Below, one piece after another: positions 53,479-63,242 of a stretch of DNA of 64,000 nucleotides. A program made the translations under genes and the position numbers. Numbering within the stretch: position 1 is the first letter of the stretch; each line of letters starts with the position of its first letter. A model generated the notes under the pieces. The model did not search any database. It was given only the letters and a program-made list of their open reading frames with translations, and was not told the DNA's origin. The stretch is taken from NCBI GenBank assembly GCA_934718785.1, contig CAKVAF010000003.1, positions 50,066-114,065 on the forward strand. Direction: 5' to 3'. This stretch comes from an uncultured Campylobacter sp. (lineage in GTDB: Bacteria; Campylobacterota; Campylobacteria; Campylobacterales; Campylobacteraceae).

Positions 53479-53495
53479 TGGAACGATTTTTGCTT
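53479..53495 (+). promoter_or_regulatory. Sigma-54 promoter
   Basis: TTGGAACGATTTTTGCTT has GG (53480-53481) and GC (53492-53493) exactly ten bases apart, the strict -24/-12 spacing of RpoN promoters. It agrees with the Campylobacter consensus (TTGGAAC-N-TTGCTT). The expected start is near 53505, giving a 25-base leader with AAGAAGG before ATG 53530. Confidence 0.85.
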
Positions 53496-53529
53496 AAAAA
53501 ACCTAGCAATATGATGAAAAGAAGGTTTA

Positions 53530-54702
53530 ATGCAAGTTTCAAGCAATATCCATAACAATACTTTATTATCAAATTTAATACAAAATGAAAATTTAAGCAC
53601 TTATAAAGCTCAAAGCCTAAACGCGCAAAATGCTTTACAAAGTGAAGCAAGTAGCGAAAATTTAGCACCTTTAAATCTTTATCAAAGCGGTCTTCAAAGT
53701 GCAAGTTTTGCAAGTGAATTTGGCTTTCGTGTCGATGAGCAAGGCTTTTTTGAAAACTCATTAATGAAAGCTGCAAATTTACCCCTAAGCTATGATATAA
53801 ACATCAAAAGCGTGCAGCTTATCGCAAAAGAGCTTCAAAAACAAGACAGCTCGCTTGAGCCCTCAAGAATTGATTTGCCCACTCTTTTAAATAAATATCA
53901 CAGCACTCTTAAGGCGGTTGAAAATGAGTTTAGTAGTGATACAAACGAGTTTTTAAGCCGCTTTGAAATCGCAAATTTAAATCAAGGCTTTAGCACAAGA
54001 AGCGGCGAATTTGACGGACAAATCACTAGAGTTTATGAAAATCAAGACGCTTTAAAAAAGGCTTTAAATGACAATAAAATCTTAAATCCCTTAAAACTTG
54101 ATAATAAAATCATTGATTTTTCTTTTAATTCAGCTCTTAATAATACAGCGCAAAATGAGCTTATAAAGCCTTATTTAAACAGCAGCGGCGCGGTAAGTAA
54201 AAGCGGGCTTTTAATGAATTTTATCCATAAAGATTTAAAAGCACAAAATGAAAATGTGGATTTTTTCATCGAGCCTGTGAGCTTAAATTTAGCTTCACAT
54301 CAAAATTTTCAAGCTATGCTTGAGGGAAAAGCTTCATTTGATGAGTATGTGAAAGAAGAAAATAAGCAAAATATGAGCTTTGATTTATATCTTTATGTAA
54401 ATGGCGTGGATAAGACAAATGCTAGCACGGATAAGCTTTCGATGCTTTATCAGCAGTATGTGAATTATCAAAAAGATATGAATATTAAAGAATTTGCTAA
54501 CTCAAGCTCCATTTATCAAATTTATACAAGCGAGCTTAGTTCGAGTTTTAAGAGTATGCAAGATGATTTTAATGCAAATTTAAAAGATCTTTCAAGCATC
54601 AATGAACAAAGATTTTCAAATCAGCAAAGCTTTCTTACTCAAAGACAAAAATTAGCCCAGCTAGATAGGATAAATAAGGCTTATTTAAGCGTGATGGGGT
54701 AG
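53530..54702 (+). CDS. Sigma-54-driven flagellum-associated protein of unknown function
   Basis: A 390-residue protein rich in Ser, Asn, Gln and Leu, without signal peptide or membrane segments. The N-terminus MQVSSNIHNNTLLSNLIQNE resembles secreted flagellar substrates. It corresponds to Cj0391c, neighbour of pyk in C. jejuni (memory), a gene in the flagellar regulon. The sigma-54 promoter directly upstream shows that it is under the same control as rod, hook and flagellin genes. Possibly exported by the flagellar type III system (inference). Confidence 0.75.
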   Translation: MQVSSNIHNNTLLSNLIQNENLSTYKAQSLNAQNALQSEASSENLAPLNLYQSGLQSASFASEFGFRVDEQGFFENSLMKAANLPLSYDINIKSVQLIAKELQKQDSSLEPSRIDLPTLLNKYHSTLKAVENEFSSDTNEFLSRFEIANLNQGFSTRSGEFDGQITRVYENQDALKKALNDNKILNPLKLDNKIIDFSFNSALNNTAQNELIKPYLNSSGAVSKSGLLMNFIHKDLKAQNENVDFFIEPVSLNLASHQNFQAMLEGKASFDEYVKEENKQNMSFDLYLYVNGVDKTNASTDKLSMLYQQYVNYQKDMNIKEFANSSSIYQIYTSELSSSFKSMQDDFNANLKDLSSINEQRFSNQQSFLTQRQKLAQLDRINKAYLSVMG

Positions 54703-54719
54703 GATTAATTTGGATATTT

Positions 54720-54743
54720 AAGCTTTTTATTTTAATAAAGCTT
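54720..54743 (+). terminator. Possible terminator
   Basis: AAGCTTT (54720-54726) pairs with AAAGCTT (54737-54743), extended by ATT/AAT with a 2-base bulge, then TTGGCTTT. It lies 18 bases past the preceding stop. The rest of 54744-54931 shows nothing. Confidence 0.4.
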
Positions 54744-54931
54744 TTGGCTTTAAGTGTCAAAATTGAGCTTTTTTAAATTTAATTTCTCATTTTTTACTGC
54801 ATTTAAAATCAGCCTATAAATTCTTAAAAACCAGCGCTTTAAAAGCAAAAATTAAGACTTTTTCTTAAAATTTATTGAATTTTAAACAAAATTTAGTAAA
54901 GATTTTATTAAATTATGCAAGGAAATTTTAA

Positions 54932-55564
54932 ATGCTTAAAGAACTTTTAGATATCAAAAAAGAAATGGAGCCTATTATTCACGATGCTTCGGTAAAGCTT
55001 AATGTCATCGCTAGAGAAGTGATCACGCGCAAAAACGAATATGAAATTTATGGGCCCATGATTGATAGAATTTACCTTGATAATGCGATTTATGTCAAAG
55101 TGATGGCAAGTGGTAGGGATACAAAAAGCGAGCAAGTCAATATCAAAAATGGCTTTTATATGCTCTTTATAGCACCTGAAAAAGGCACCACGCAAGATAT
55201 TAAAAACCGCCTTAAAATTGCTTATGAGAGCTTTGATGATAAATTTATTAAGGATTTAATCCGCCTGTATCAAAGATTTAAAGAAATCATCAATAAAACG
55301 CAAACCGCGCTTGCTAAGGCTTCACAGATGAATGTTGTCGTTGAAACAAACTTGGGTGAAGCTTCAGCAGCGATTAAATTTCAAATTAATATCAAATACA
55401 CCAAAGAAGGACAGCAACCAGGACGCGATAATGTCAAGTCTGCGGGTAGTTTTAGGGATATGAAAACACATATAAATTTAATCGTTGAAAAAAGCACAGA
55501 CTCCAAAATTTGCGAAAAGCTTTTAGATGATGTAGAGCGCTATTTCATAGGACTTGATCGCTAA
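54932..55564 (+). CDS. Conserved hypothetical protein
   Basis: A 210-residue soluble, mostly helical protein without signal or membrane parts. It has MEPIIHDASVKLNVIAREVI at the N-terminus and a charged, regular middle (SFDDKFIKDLIRLYQRFKEI). I do not recognise a domain. It resembles Cj0254 of C. jejuni, also next to xth (memory). Its stop overlaps the xth start (TAATG), so it is co-translated with a DNA repair enzyme. Confidence 0.75.
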   Translation: MLKELLDIKKEMEPIIHDASVKLNVIAREVITRKNEYEIYGPMIDRIYLDNAIYVKVMASGRDTKSEQVNIKNGFYMLFIAPEKGTTQDIKNRLKIAYESFDDKFIKDLIRLYQRFKEIINKTQTALAKASQMNVVVETNLGEASAAIKFQINIKYTKEGQQPGRDNVKSAGSFRDMKTHINLIVEKSTDSKICEKLLDDVERYFIGLDR

Positions 55565-56322
55565 TGAGGCTCATTTCGTGGAATGTCAATGGACTAAGAG
55601 CCATTTGTGATAAAAACGCTCTAGCTTGGCTTGAAGAGGATAAGCCTGATTTTGTGGGCTTTCAAGAAATTAAAGCGCACGAAGAGAAATTTCCTAAGCA
55701 AATTTATGAGCTTCATTTCAAGCATATTTTTTCAAACTCGGCTAAGCGTGCGGGTTATTCGGGTGTGATGAGTTTGTGTGATTTTGATTGCCAGACGCGA
55801 AAATGTGAGTTTTTTGACGATGATGAAGGGCGTGTTTTAGAGCATCGTTTCAAGGATATCGTGCTTTTTAATATCTATTTTCCAAACGGGCAAAAAGATG
55901 AAACAAGACTTAATTTTAAGATGAAATTTTATGCAGATTTTTTGATTTATCTTAAAAAGCTTTTAGAAGAGGATAAGAAAATCATCATTTGCGGCGATGT
56001 CAATACCGCTCACACAGAAATTGATTTGACACACCCTAAGGCAAATGCGAACACTTCGGGCTTTTTGCCGATTGAACGCGCTTGGATTGATGATTTGCTC
56101 GCACTTGGCTTTATCGATACTTTTCGCTTTATCAATGGCGATGTCAAAGAGCGCTACTCGTGGTGGTCTTATAGAATGCGTGCAAGAGAGAGGAATGTGG
56201 GCTGGAGGATTGATTATTTTTTCATTTCAAACAATCTTAAAGATAAGCTTAAAGACGCTTTTATCCTGGATCAAATCATGGGCTCAGATCACGCCCCTGT
56301 GGGCATTGAAATAGATATTTAA
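55564..56322 (+). CDS. xth: Exodeoxyribonuclease III
   Basis: Xth cuts DNA at abasic sites and removes 3' blocks in base excision repair. The 252-residue protein has the AP-endonuclease family 1 motifs: RLISWNVNGLRA (2-13), FVGFQEIKA with catalytic Glu, FNIYFPNGQ, ICGDVNTAH, and the terminal MGSDHAPVGIEI. All catalytic residues are present. It overlaps the previous gene by one base. Confidence 0.96.
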   Translation: MRLISWNVNGLRAICDKNALAWLEEDKPDFVGFQEIKAHEEKFPKQIYELHFKHIFSNSAKRAGYSGVMSLCDFDCQTRKCEFFDDDEGRVLEHRFKDIVLFNIYFPNGQKDETRLNFKMKFYADFLIYLKKLLEEDKKIIICGDVNTAHTEIDLTHPKANANTSGFLPIERAWIDDLLALGFIDTFRFINGDVKERYSWWSYRMRARERNVGWRIDYFFISNNLKDKLKDAFILDQIMGSDHAPVGIEIDI

Positions 56323-56591
56323 ATTTTATAAATAAATTCCAAAACTACCGATGATTCAAAATTAAAGATATGATTTAAAATTAAGAATATATAATCTCTT
56401 TTCCCTATTATTTTTAATTAAAATCCTTACCAGTTAGGCAAAGCAATAAGCTTTAGTAAAATTTTTTCCCTGATGCCAACAAGAGTTTAATAATTTAAAA
56501 TCAAATTTATTCCTTGAATTTAAAATTTATAATAAATTCATAACTTTTGCTACAACACTTCATTTTTTATTAGTCATTAAAAATGATTACA

Positions 56592-56627
56592 AACCATTCA
56601 ATTTTTAGATTTGAAAATTGAATGGTT
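56592..56627. repeat. 14-bp perfect hairpin in long spacer
   Basis: AACCATTCAATTTT (56592-56605) pairs with AAAATTGAATGGTT (56614-56627) across an 8-base loop. The 56323-56772 spacer has no reading frame of interest; it is AT-rich sequence with this hairpin and the T14 tract. Confidence 0.65.
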
Positions 56628-56719
56628 ATAAATTCTCAAGCAAATTTTCAACTTTATTTCTTTTAAATTTTTGAATTCCTAAAAATTTTTATACTTTTTT
56701 ATCTTTCATTTACCAAATG

Positions 56720-56733
56720 TTTTTTTTTTTTTT
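56720..56733 (+). repeat. T14 homopolymer in putative promoter
   Basis: Fourteen consecutive T end 17 bases before TATAAA (56751-56756) and 39 bases before the ATG at 56773. A tract of this length in Campylobacter is prone to slippage, and its position would change the promoter spacing region. Confidence 0.7.
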
Positions 56734-56772
56734 GTATTCTACGATTTTAATATAAAGACAAAAGGATGCAAT

Positions 56773-58853
56773 ATGGCTTATGCAAGCAAAGAAATTGAAA
56801 ATTTTATTGAAAATTTTCCTGATATCAAGACAAATAGTTGGTATGAGCACTCAAAGTATAACTGCGAAATCGCAGACTTTTTAAAAGGTATCAACCAGCT
56901 TGACCTGATATATGCTTATCTTTTTACGCAAGACAGGAGCATAATAAATATTTTGAAGTTAAGCATCCTATTTATAATTATATTGAAACTAGAGCTGTTT
57001 ATAGTGCTAAAATTTATGATAATTGGTTCAATACTATATTTTTTGTAGATAAAGACAATAAATATCCCTGGATTCTTATTGATTCTATTGAGCTAAAAAC
57101 CATTATTTTACCACAACAAATTTTTAATTTTAATGATTTAAACGGTATGTTATCATTAAATCTTATTCAATCTTTTTTAAAAGGAAATGAAAAAAAACTT
57201 AAATTTAGAGATGTTTCCTGGGGTTTTAGCTTATGTAAAAAATGGCCTATGCACTATTTTTGGGAAACTCTTCCTATGTTTTTAACCCTAAATACAAATA
57301 AAAATATCCTTGATGCACCCTCATATTTTATCCCTAAAAAATACTGGAATAAAAAAACAAAAGATGAAGTTTATTTTACTATCAATGGCATACCTTTATG
57401 GAAGTATCCACATATTAATTGTATAGATAAATATACAAAAAATTGCGCTGTACAAATTTATGAAGAAGCTATACAAGACTTTGATAAATTAGTCAAAAAA
57501 GACGATAAGCATTATGATTTGATACTTTGGCTAAGCCTTACTTCATCTTACTGGGGTAAGAAATGGTTGGAACAAATAGAAGGATATTTAAATATCATTA
57601 AAGAATTGAGCAAAAGTTTTAAAAATATTAAAATTTACTATGATGGCTTTACTTCCTATGAATCAGGTAATCAAATAGATAGACATTCCATTGCTACAGA
57701 AGTAGAAAGCGAATTTATGGACAAATTCAATCAATTAAGCTTAAATGAAAACATAACGATATATTCTTTAAATGGTTTAACCTTTAGAGAGAAAATTTGT
57801 TATTGCTCAACCATAGATTTAGCATTTTGTGAGCTAGGGTCAGCTTCTATTATACCCGGATTTTTATGTCAAAAACCTTGTGTATTTGTAACTTTTTCAC
57901 GTCTTTGGTTTTTAAAAATTACACTCCCAATAAAATTATCAAAGACAGTATTGCGAGAATATATACAACCTGATGAACATTTGGCTGAATATATTCAAGG
58001 ACATGCTAATCCTGAACATAGCTATCACATCCCTTGGCAGCATATTTACAATCTAGGTGCTGAAATTTTAGAAGAGCTTTTCAAAAGTAGGGGACAAAAT
58101 ATCTTTTTATACCGCCTGGCAGTGCCAAATGTCAAATTTATAGCTAAGCAATATGAGCTTTTGCAAAAGCAAAATGAATTTCATCTCAATGCTGATGAGC
58201 CTTTAAGATCGTCTGATAATCAAAAGGCAAATTCTTATTTTATAGACTTTATAGCGTATGAATTGATTGAAAAAGATAAGCTTATTGAAGAGCTAGAAAA
58301 TCAAAACATAAATTTAAATACTGAAATCAAATCTTTGCAAAACAAAATAAACTCAGTTGCTCAGCAAACTGCAATAGAAGAACTTAATATCAAGAAACTT
58401 CAAGTTAAGGAATTAGAAAAAAAACTTGGCTTAAAGCTTAGCAAACTTGAACCGCGCGTGAATTTAATTTTAAATGAAAGCTTAAGAACTTCGGCAGTAG
58501 CTAGAATGAGAAATCATTTGGCTTATAGACTTGGAGCAGCAATCATTGTTTGCACTAAAAGCTTGTTTGGACTTTTTAGCTTACCTTTCGTGTTATCTTT
58601 TATCAAGGCTCAGTATAAAAAAGAACAAAATGTCTATAAAGTTTTAATCAAGCAAAAGCCTGAATTTAAGTTGCCAAATATAGAAACTTACCCTGATTAT
58701 CAAGCCACTTTAAAAGAAAGAGAATGTTTAACTTATAAACTGGGTGAAGCTTTTTTAAAGGCTTGTAAAACTTGGTATAAAGGTGGACTTGTGAAATTTT
58801 ATTTTGAGGTTAAAAAACTGGAGAGAGATTTTAAAAAATCAAAAGCTAAGTAA
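56773..58853 (+). pseudogene. Glycosyltransferase, frameshifted (possibly phase variable)
   Basis: ATG 56773 (AAAGGATG upstream) opens MAYASKEIENFIENFPDIKT and is in phase to about 56925. From 56937 a second frame continues EHNKYFEVKHPIYNYIETRAV without a stop into the frame with ATG 57147 and on to 58853. One base (likely in the TTTTT at 56921-56925) must be restored for a roughly 693-residue protein. It resembles GT61-like capsular transferases: KWPMHYFWETLPMFL and DLAFCELGSASIIPGFLCQK. A coiled coil follows at about 480-560, and a C-terminal part with two HLAYRLG/CLTYKLGEA repeats typical of Campylobacter surface glycosyltransferases (memory). It is very AT-rich. Confidence 0.8.
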
Positions 58854-58888
58854 AATAAATCCCTAAAATTAAAATTTTTAAGATTCTC

Positions 58889-58923
58889 GCCGATGATAAG
58901 ATTTGATATTCAAATCATCGGCA
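58889..58923. terminator. Inverted repeat between convergent genes
   Basis: GCCGATGAT and ATCATCGGC pair, and within them GATTTGA/TCAAATC offers an alternative stem. It lies in the 115-base gap between the glycosyltransferase and ridA, both of which end here. Confidence 0.6.
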
Positions 58924-58968
58924 AGCAGTTAAAATCACCAATCGCTTTGAGTGCACAGCAAATTTAAA

Positions 58969-59334
58969 TTATTTTTTAAAACTTGCGATAATTTCAATCT
59001 CAATCTTTGCGCCCTTTGGCAAGTCTTTGACCGCCAAAGCAGAGCGCGCAGGATAAGGCGGAGTAAAAAACTGCGCGTAAATTTCATTAAACGCGCTAAA
59101 ATCACTAATATCAGCCAAAAAGCAAGTCGTTTTGATGACATCGCTAAAATCAAGCCCATTTTCATCCAAAATACCCTTGATATTTTGCAGCACTTGACGC
59201 GTTTGTGCCTTGATATCTGTGCTTTCAATCTCGCCTGAAGCTGGATTTATAGGGATTTGCCCAGAAGCAAATAATAAATCTGCCGCCCTTTGATACACCG
59301 AATACGCCCCAATAGCCTGTGGATAGTTTGCCAT
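58969..59334 (-). CDS. ridA: RidA family 2-iminopropanoate deaminase
   Basis: RidA hydrolyses reactive enamine/imine products of PLP enzymes. The 121-residue protein has FASGQIPINPASGE, the central NIKGILDENGLDFSDVIKTT and the end PARSALAVKDLPKGAKIEIE with the active-site Arg. The length is normal. It stands alone. An IlvE-type enzyme, also in this window, is the kind whose chemistry RidA protects. Confidence 0.92.
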   Translation of the reverse strand: MANYPQAIGAYSVYQRAADLLFASGQIPINPASGEIESTDIKAQTRQVLQNIKGILDENGLDFSDVIKTTCFLADISDFSAFNEIYAQFFTPPYPARSALAVKDLPKGAKIEIEIIASFKK

Positions 59335-59437
59335 AAAGTGTCCTTTTGATGAATTTAATTCATTTTAGCATTTTTTAATAAATGCTTTGAAACTTTGCTT
59401 TAAATGTTTACTTATAGACTTTTAAGAGATTAAACTT

Positions 59438-59465
59438 TAAAACAGCGGTGCGGGTTTTGAAAATT
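59438..59465 (-). repeat. Short GC-rich interspersed repeat
   Basis: AAAACAGCGGTGCGGGTTTTG is the reverse complement form of the consensus. It lies between murI and ridA, without the inner palindrome. Confidence 0.75.
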
Positions 59466-59520
59466 TTAAATTCAATCAAATTTTAAAATTCAATTTTCAA
59501 GCGAAGTTAAATTCATAAAT

Positions 59521-60285
59521 TTAAATAAGCGTTTTAAGCCAAAGTTTAGCGGTGTTTTTCAAAGCCTTTGTATCGCTTGAGGCGTAAAATTTCACTTTTG
59601 TTTTTGTGCTTTGTGTTTTGAGATTAAACTCATTTTGAAGCTGAAGCACGATGGCTTGACCGGAGTGAATAAGCTTTGTTTTTTTACCAAAATATTTTTG
59701 CAAACTTGCTGCGATGAGTGGAAAGTGCGTGCAACCTAAGATGAGCGCGTCAGGGCTTTTTTTAAGCGCTGAAAAATAGTATTTAAAGGCGCTTTGTAAA
59801 AACTCGCCTTTAAAAATGCCTTCTTCCACCATAGGCACGAAAAGCCCAGCGGCTAGGGCGTTAATGTGTGAAAAGCCCTTTGCGCTAAGCTTTTTTTGAT
59901 ACTGCTTAGAGCGAATCGTCGCCTTTGTAGCGATGACTAGGATTTCGCTTTCTTTATCTTTCAAAGCCTTTGCTGTGGCAAGCACTCCAGCATCGATAAC
60001 TCCTAGCACAGGGATATTGAGCAAATTTTTTAAAGCCTTGAGCCCAAAAGCACTTACAGTATTGCACGCAACAATGAGCATATCGATATTTTGCTCTTTG
60101 AAGAACTCGCCCGCTTCTATACTAAAGCGCACTATCGTTTCTTTATCTTTTACTCCATAAGGAACTCGCGCTGTATCACCATAATAAATAATGTCTTTGA
60201 AAAGCCTTGCTTCAAGCAAAGATTTAAGCACGCTAAGCCCGCCCACGCCGCTATCAAAAACGCCTATTTTTTGATAAGTTTTCAT
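59521..60285 (-). CDS. murI: Glutamate racemase
   Basis: MurI makes D-glutamate for peptidoglycan. Both catalytic cysteines are present: Cys74 in VACNTVSAF and Cys185 in LGCTHFPLI. The N-terminal GVFDSGVGGLSVLKSL (8-23) is typical. At 254 residues its length is normal. It overlaps the NlpC gene by 4 bases, so two cell-wall genes are coupled. Confidence 0.96.
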   Translation of the reverse strand: MKTYQKIGVFDSGVGGLSVLKSLLEARLFKDIIYYGDTARVPYGVKDKETIVRFSIEAGEFFKEQNIDMLIVACNTVSAFGLKALKNLLNIPVLGVIDAGVLATAKALKDKESEILVIATKATIRSKQYQKKLSAKGFSHINALAAGLFVPMVEEGIFKGEFLQSAFKYYFSALKKSPDALILGCTHFPLIAASLQKYFGKKTKLIHSGQAIVLQLQNEFNLKTQSTKTKVKFYASSDTKALKNTAKLWLKTLI

Positions 60286-60767
60286 CTCATATAACGCCTA
60301 GCACCGATATATCTGCTTTTCCAATAGACATTGTCTAAATTTGCAATTTTTGCGCCCCCTTTTGTCGAAAGGTGTAAAAAATTATTTTCACTGATATAAA
60401 TGCCTACATGAAGCCCATTAGGACCGCGCCCTGTCTTAAAAAAGACCAAGTCGCCACCGCGCAAATTTTTCTTTGACACTTTAGCCCCACTTTTCATCTG
60501 TAAAGCCGTCGTGCGCGCTAAAGAAATGCCAAAATCATTTCTAAAAATATTTTGCGTAAAGCCCGAGCAATCAGCTCCACTCACGCTCATACCGCCCAGA
60601 CGATAAGGCGTTTTGCGCCATTTTTTCTGTGCGTTTAAAAGCTTGTTTTGCACGCTCACATTTTCATTTTTATGCCACAAATAAGGAAAACTTAGGCTAC
60701 AAGCATTAAAAAAAAGAGCTAAAAAAAGCGCACATAAAATTTGAAAAAAATGCCTTTTAAAAAACAA
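60282..60767 (-). CDS. NlpC/P60 cell-wall peptidase lipoprotein
   Basis: NlpC/P60 enzymes cut gamma-D-Glu-diaminopimelate bonds in peptidoglycan stems. The 161-residue protein has a lipoprotein signal with Cys23 (FFNAC) and catalytic Cys67 in GADCSGFTQ. His120 is in NGLHVGIYI and the later stretch NNFLHLSTKGGA provides the third polar residue. It equals Cj1653c by position (memory). It probably sits on the outer-membrane inner face. Confidence 0.9.
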   Translation of the reverse strand: MFFKRHFFQILCALFLALFFNACSLSFPYLWHKNENVSVQNKLLNAQKKWRKTPYRLGGMSVSGADCSGFTQNIFRNDFGISLARTTALQMKSGAKVSKKNLRGGDLVFFKTGRGPNGLHVGIYISENNFLHLSTKGGAKIANLDNVYWKSRYIGARRYMR

Positions 60768-60770
60768 ATT

Positions 60771-61928
60771 CTAAGTCCTTGCAAAAAATTTAAGAAAAAT
60801 AAAGCCAAAAATGCCCGAACAAAGCGAAGCTAATAAAATCGCAAAATTATCCGCATAATTAAAAATATCGCTCACTTCATAAGCCAGTCCGTCGATAAAC
60901 AAACTCATCGTAAAGCCAATGCCTGTGAGTATGCAAACGCCATAAAGCTGCTTGAAATTCGCTCCACTTGGCAATCTTGTGAGATTAAACTTAATGCTCA
61001 AATAGCTAAATAAAAACACGCCCACTTGTTTGCCGATAAATAGCCCTAAAAAAATGCCAAGGCTTACGCCTGAAAAAAGAGCGCTTAAATCAATCTTTGA
61101 TAAATTTACCCCAGCATTTGCAAAGGCAAAAAGGGGCAAAATCACAAAGCTCAGCCAAAATTTCAAACTCTCATAAATTTCTTCTAAAAAAGGCTGCCCA
61201 CTTTTATCATAAAGGGGGATAAAAAAGGCTGTGATAAGTCCTGCTAAGGTCGCATGCACGCCACTTTTAAGCACGCTCACCCACAAAATGAGCGAGCAAA
61301 TAAAATAAAAAGACTTCCTTGAAACCTTAAAGAAATTCAGCATAAAAAGCACAGCAATAACGAGCGCAGCGATGATAAGCGCAGCTAAAGAAAGCTTGCC
61401 GGTGTAAAATACAGCAATGATTAAAATCGCGCCCACATCATCAAAAATGGCTAAAGAAAGCAAGAAAATCTTTAAACTTGATGGTAAATGCTTGCCACAC
61501 ATCATCAAAATGGCAAGAGCAAACGCTGTATCCGTAGCTGTAGGTATCGCCCAGCCTTTAAGCGTGTAGGCGTCGTTAAAATTAATGAGTGCAAAAATCA
61601 AAGCCGGCACGATAATGCCACCAAGTGCTGCAAATAGCGGTAAAATAATATTTTTAGGCTCTTTAAACTCGCCTTGTGTGAATTCTTTTTTAAGCTCAAG
61701 CCCAATGGCAAAGAAAAAAATCGCAATCAGCCCGTCATTAATCCACAACAAAAAAGGCTTTAAAAGCGTGAAATCACCAATCACAAGCCCCACATCTAAG
61801 TTTAAAAAGCTTCGATAAACTCCACTTAAAATTCCATTTTCAACCCACAGTGCCAAAAGGGTCGCAAAAATGAGTAAAACGCCTGAAAATGCGTCGTTTT
61901 TAACAAAACTCTTAAGTCTTTGAAGCAT
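60771..61928 (-). CDS. nhaA: Na+/H+ antiporter NhaA
   Basis: NhaA exchanges sodium for protons across the inner membrane. The start at 61928 ([12 protein letters not shown]) has TAGGAG in front. The 385 residues contain the ion-binding pair in [11 protein letters not shown] and [17 protein letters not shown] (adjacent aspartates). Twelve membrane segments are likely. It is 42-50% by eye similar to the next gene, its tandem paralogue, and overlaps it by 17 bases. Equivalent to one of the Cj1654c/Cj1655c pair (memory). Confidence 0.92.
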   Translation of the reverse strand: MLQRLKSFVKNDAFSGVLLIFATLLALWVENGILSGVYRSFLNLDVGLVIGDFTLLKPFLLWINDGLIAIFFFAIGLELKKEFTQGEFKEPKNIILPLFAALGGIIVPALIFALINFNDAYTLKGWAIPTATDTAFALAILMMCGKHLPSSLKIFLLSLAIFDDVGAILIIAVFYTGKLSLAALIIAALVIAVLFMLNFFKVSRKSFYFICSLILWVSVLKSGVHATLAGLITAFFIPLYDKSGQPFLEEIYESLKFWLSFVILPLFAFANAGVNLSKIDLSALFSGVSLGIFLGLFIGKQVGVFLFSYLSIKFNLTRLPSGANFKQLYGVCILTGIGFTMSLFIDGLAYEVSDIFNYADNFAILLASLCSGIFGFIFLKFFART

Positions 61929-63090
61929 TTTCGCTCCTAGAAACAAGCTTTAGATACACAAAGGCTACAATGGCACTCGTAAAACTCGCCAGCAAAATGG
62001 CTAATTTATCCGCATGCTCAAAAGCATTCACATTTTCAGCATAAGCCAGCCCATCAATAAACAAACTCATCGTAAAGCCTATGCCAGCAAGGATACAAAT
62101 GCCATAAAACTGCTTGTAAGTCGTGCCATTTGGCAAACTGGCCAGCTTAAAATGAATGCTCAAATATGAAAATAAAAACACGCCAACTTGCTTGCCGATA
62201 AATAATCCTAAGAAAATGCCAAGGCTCACACCTGAAAAAAGCATCGCAGGCTCTAAGTCCCTTAAATCCACGCCCGCATTCACAAAGGCAAAAAGCGGCA
62301 AGATGAAATAAATCACATAAGGATTTAAATCCTTGTAAATTTTTTTCAAAAACTCGCCCCCATCACGTGTTTCAAGCGGGATAAAAATCGCTGTGATAAC
62401 ACCGGCTAAAGTCGCATGCACGCCGCTTTCAAGCATACTCAGCCACAACACAAAAGCCACAATCAAATAAATCGCAAGGCGGCTGATTTTAAGCAAGTTC
62501 AAAACCCAAAGCACCATCATGCAAAACACGCAGCTTAAAAGCGCTAGAAGTGATAATTTGCTCGTGTAAAAAAGCGCGATAATGACAATAGCACCAAAAT
62601 CATCAAAAATAGCCAAAGAAAGCAAGAAAAGCTTGAGGCTTGAGGGGATTTTATTTCCCAAAAGCATTAAAACACCGACCGCAAAGGCGATATCCGTAGC
62701 CGTAGGTATCGCCCAGCCGCGCATCGCAAAGTCGTGATTAAAATTAATCAGGCTAAAAATGAGAGCTGGCACGAGCATGCCCCCAAGTGCGCCAAATATC
62801 GGCAAAGTCACAGCGCGCAGGCTCTTAAGCTGTCCGCGTAAAATTTCATACTTCAGCTCAAGCCCTATACAAAAGAAAAATATCGTAATCAGCCCATCAT
62901 TTATCCAGTGTAAAAGGCTTTTTGAAAGCCTGAAATCATTAACCTCAAGTGTGATTTTCGTGTATAAAAAATTCTCATAAACCCCACTAAAACTCGCCGA
63001 GTTTTGACAAAGCAGGGCTAAAAGCGTGAAAAATATCAGCAAAATCCCCGGGAAAGACTCGCTTTTAATGATTTTTTTAAAATGAAACAT
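61912..63090 (-). CDS. nhaA: Na+/H+ antiporter NhaA
   Basis: The upstream member of the tandem pair. The start at 63090 ([12 protein letters not shown]) with GAAAG close before it is preferred over an upstream TTG. The 392-residue protein keeps [14 protein letters not shown] and [17 protein letters not shown], including both essential aspartates. The C-terminal region [15 protein letters not shown] is almost identical in both copies. Different kinetics for the two are possible, but not visible here. Confidence 0.92.
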   Translation of the reverse strand: MFHFKKIIKSESFPGILLIFFTLLALLCQNSASFSGVYENFLYTKITLEVNDFRLSKSLLHWINDGLITIFFFCIGLELKYEILRGQLKSLRAVTLPIFGALGGMLVPALIFSLINFNHDFAMRGWAIPTATDIAFAVGVLMLLGNKIPSSLKLFLLSLAIFDDFGAIVIIALFYTSKLSLLALLSCVFCMMVLWVLNLLKISRLAIYLIVAFVLWLSMLESGVHATLAGVITAIFIPLETRDGGEFLKKIYKDLNPYVIYFILPLFAFVNAGVDLRDLEPAMLFSGVSLGIFLGLFIGKQVGVFLFSYLSIHFKLASLPNGTTYKQFYGICILAGIGFTMSLFIDGLAYAENVNAFEHADKLAILLASFTSAIVAFVYLKLVSRSENASKT

Positions 63091-63242
63091 CTTTGGCTTT
63101 CTATAGAAATTTAAATTACATTTTATCAAAATTTAAGTTAAAAATCCATAGCAAAGAGCCGAAATTTCAATAAAAAGCAAAGTTAAAGCAAATTTGTGGC
63201 ACAATGTGAATAAAATTTTAAAATAATTTTCAAGGATTTTTT

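Noticed and set aside
61912..63129. Longer NhaA start at 63129
   Set aside because: Begins with TTG without a ribosome site and adds 13 residues not expected for NhaA; ATG at 63090 preferred.
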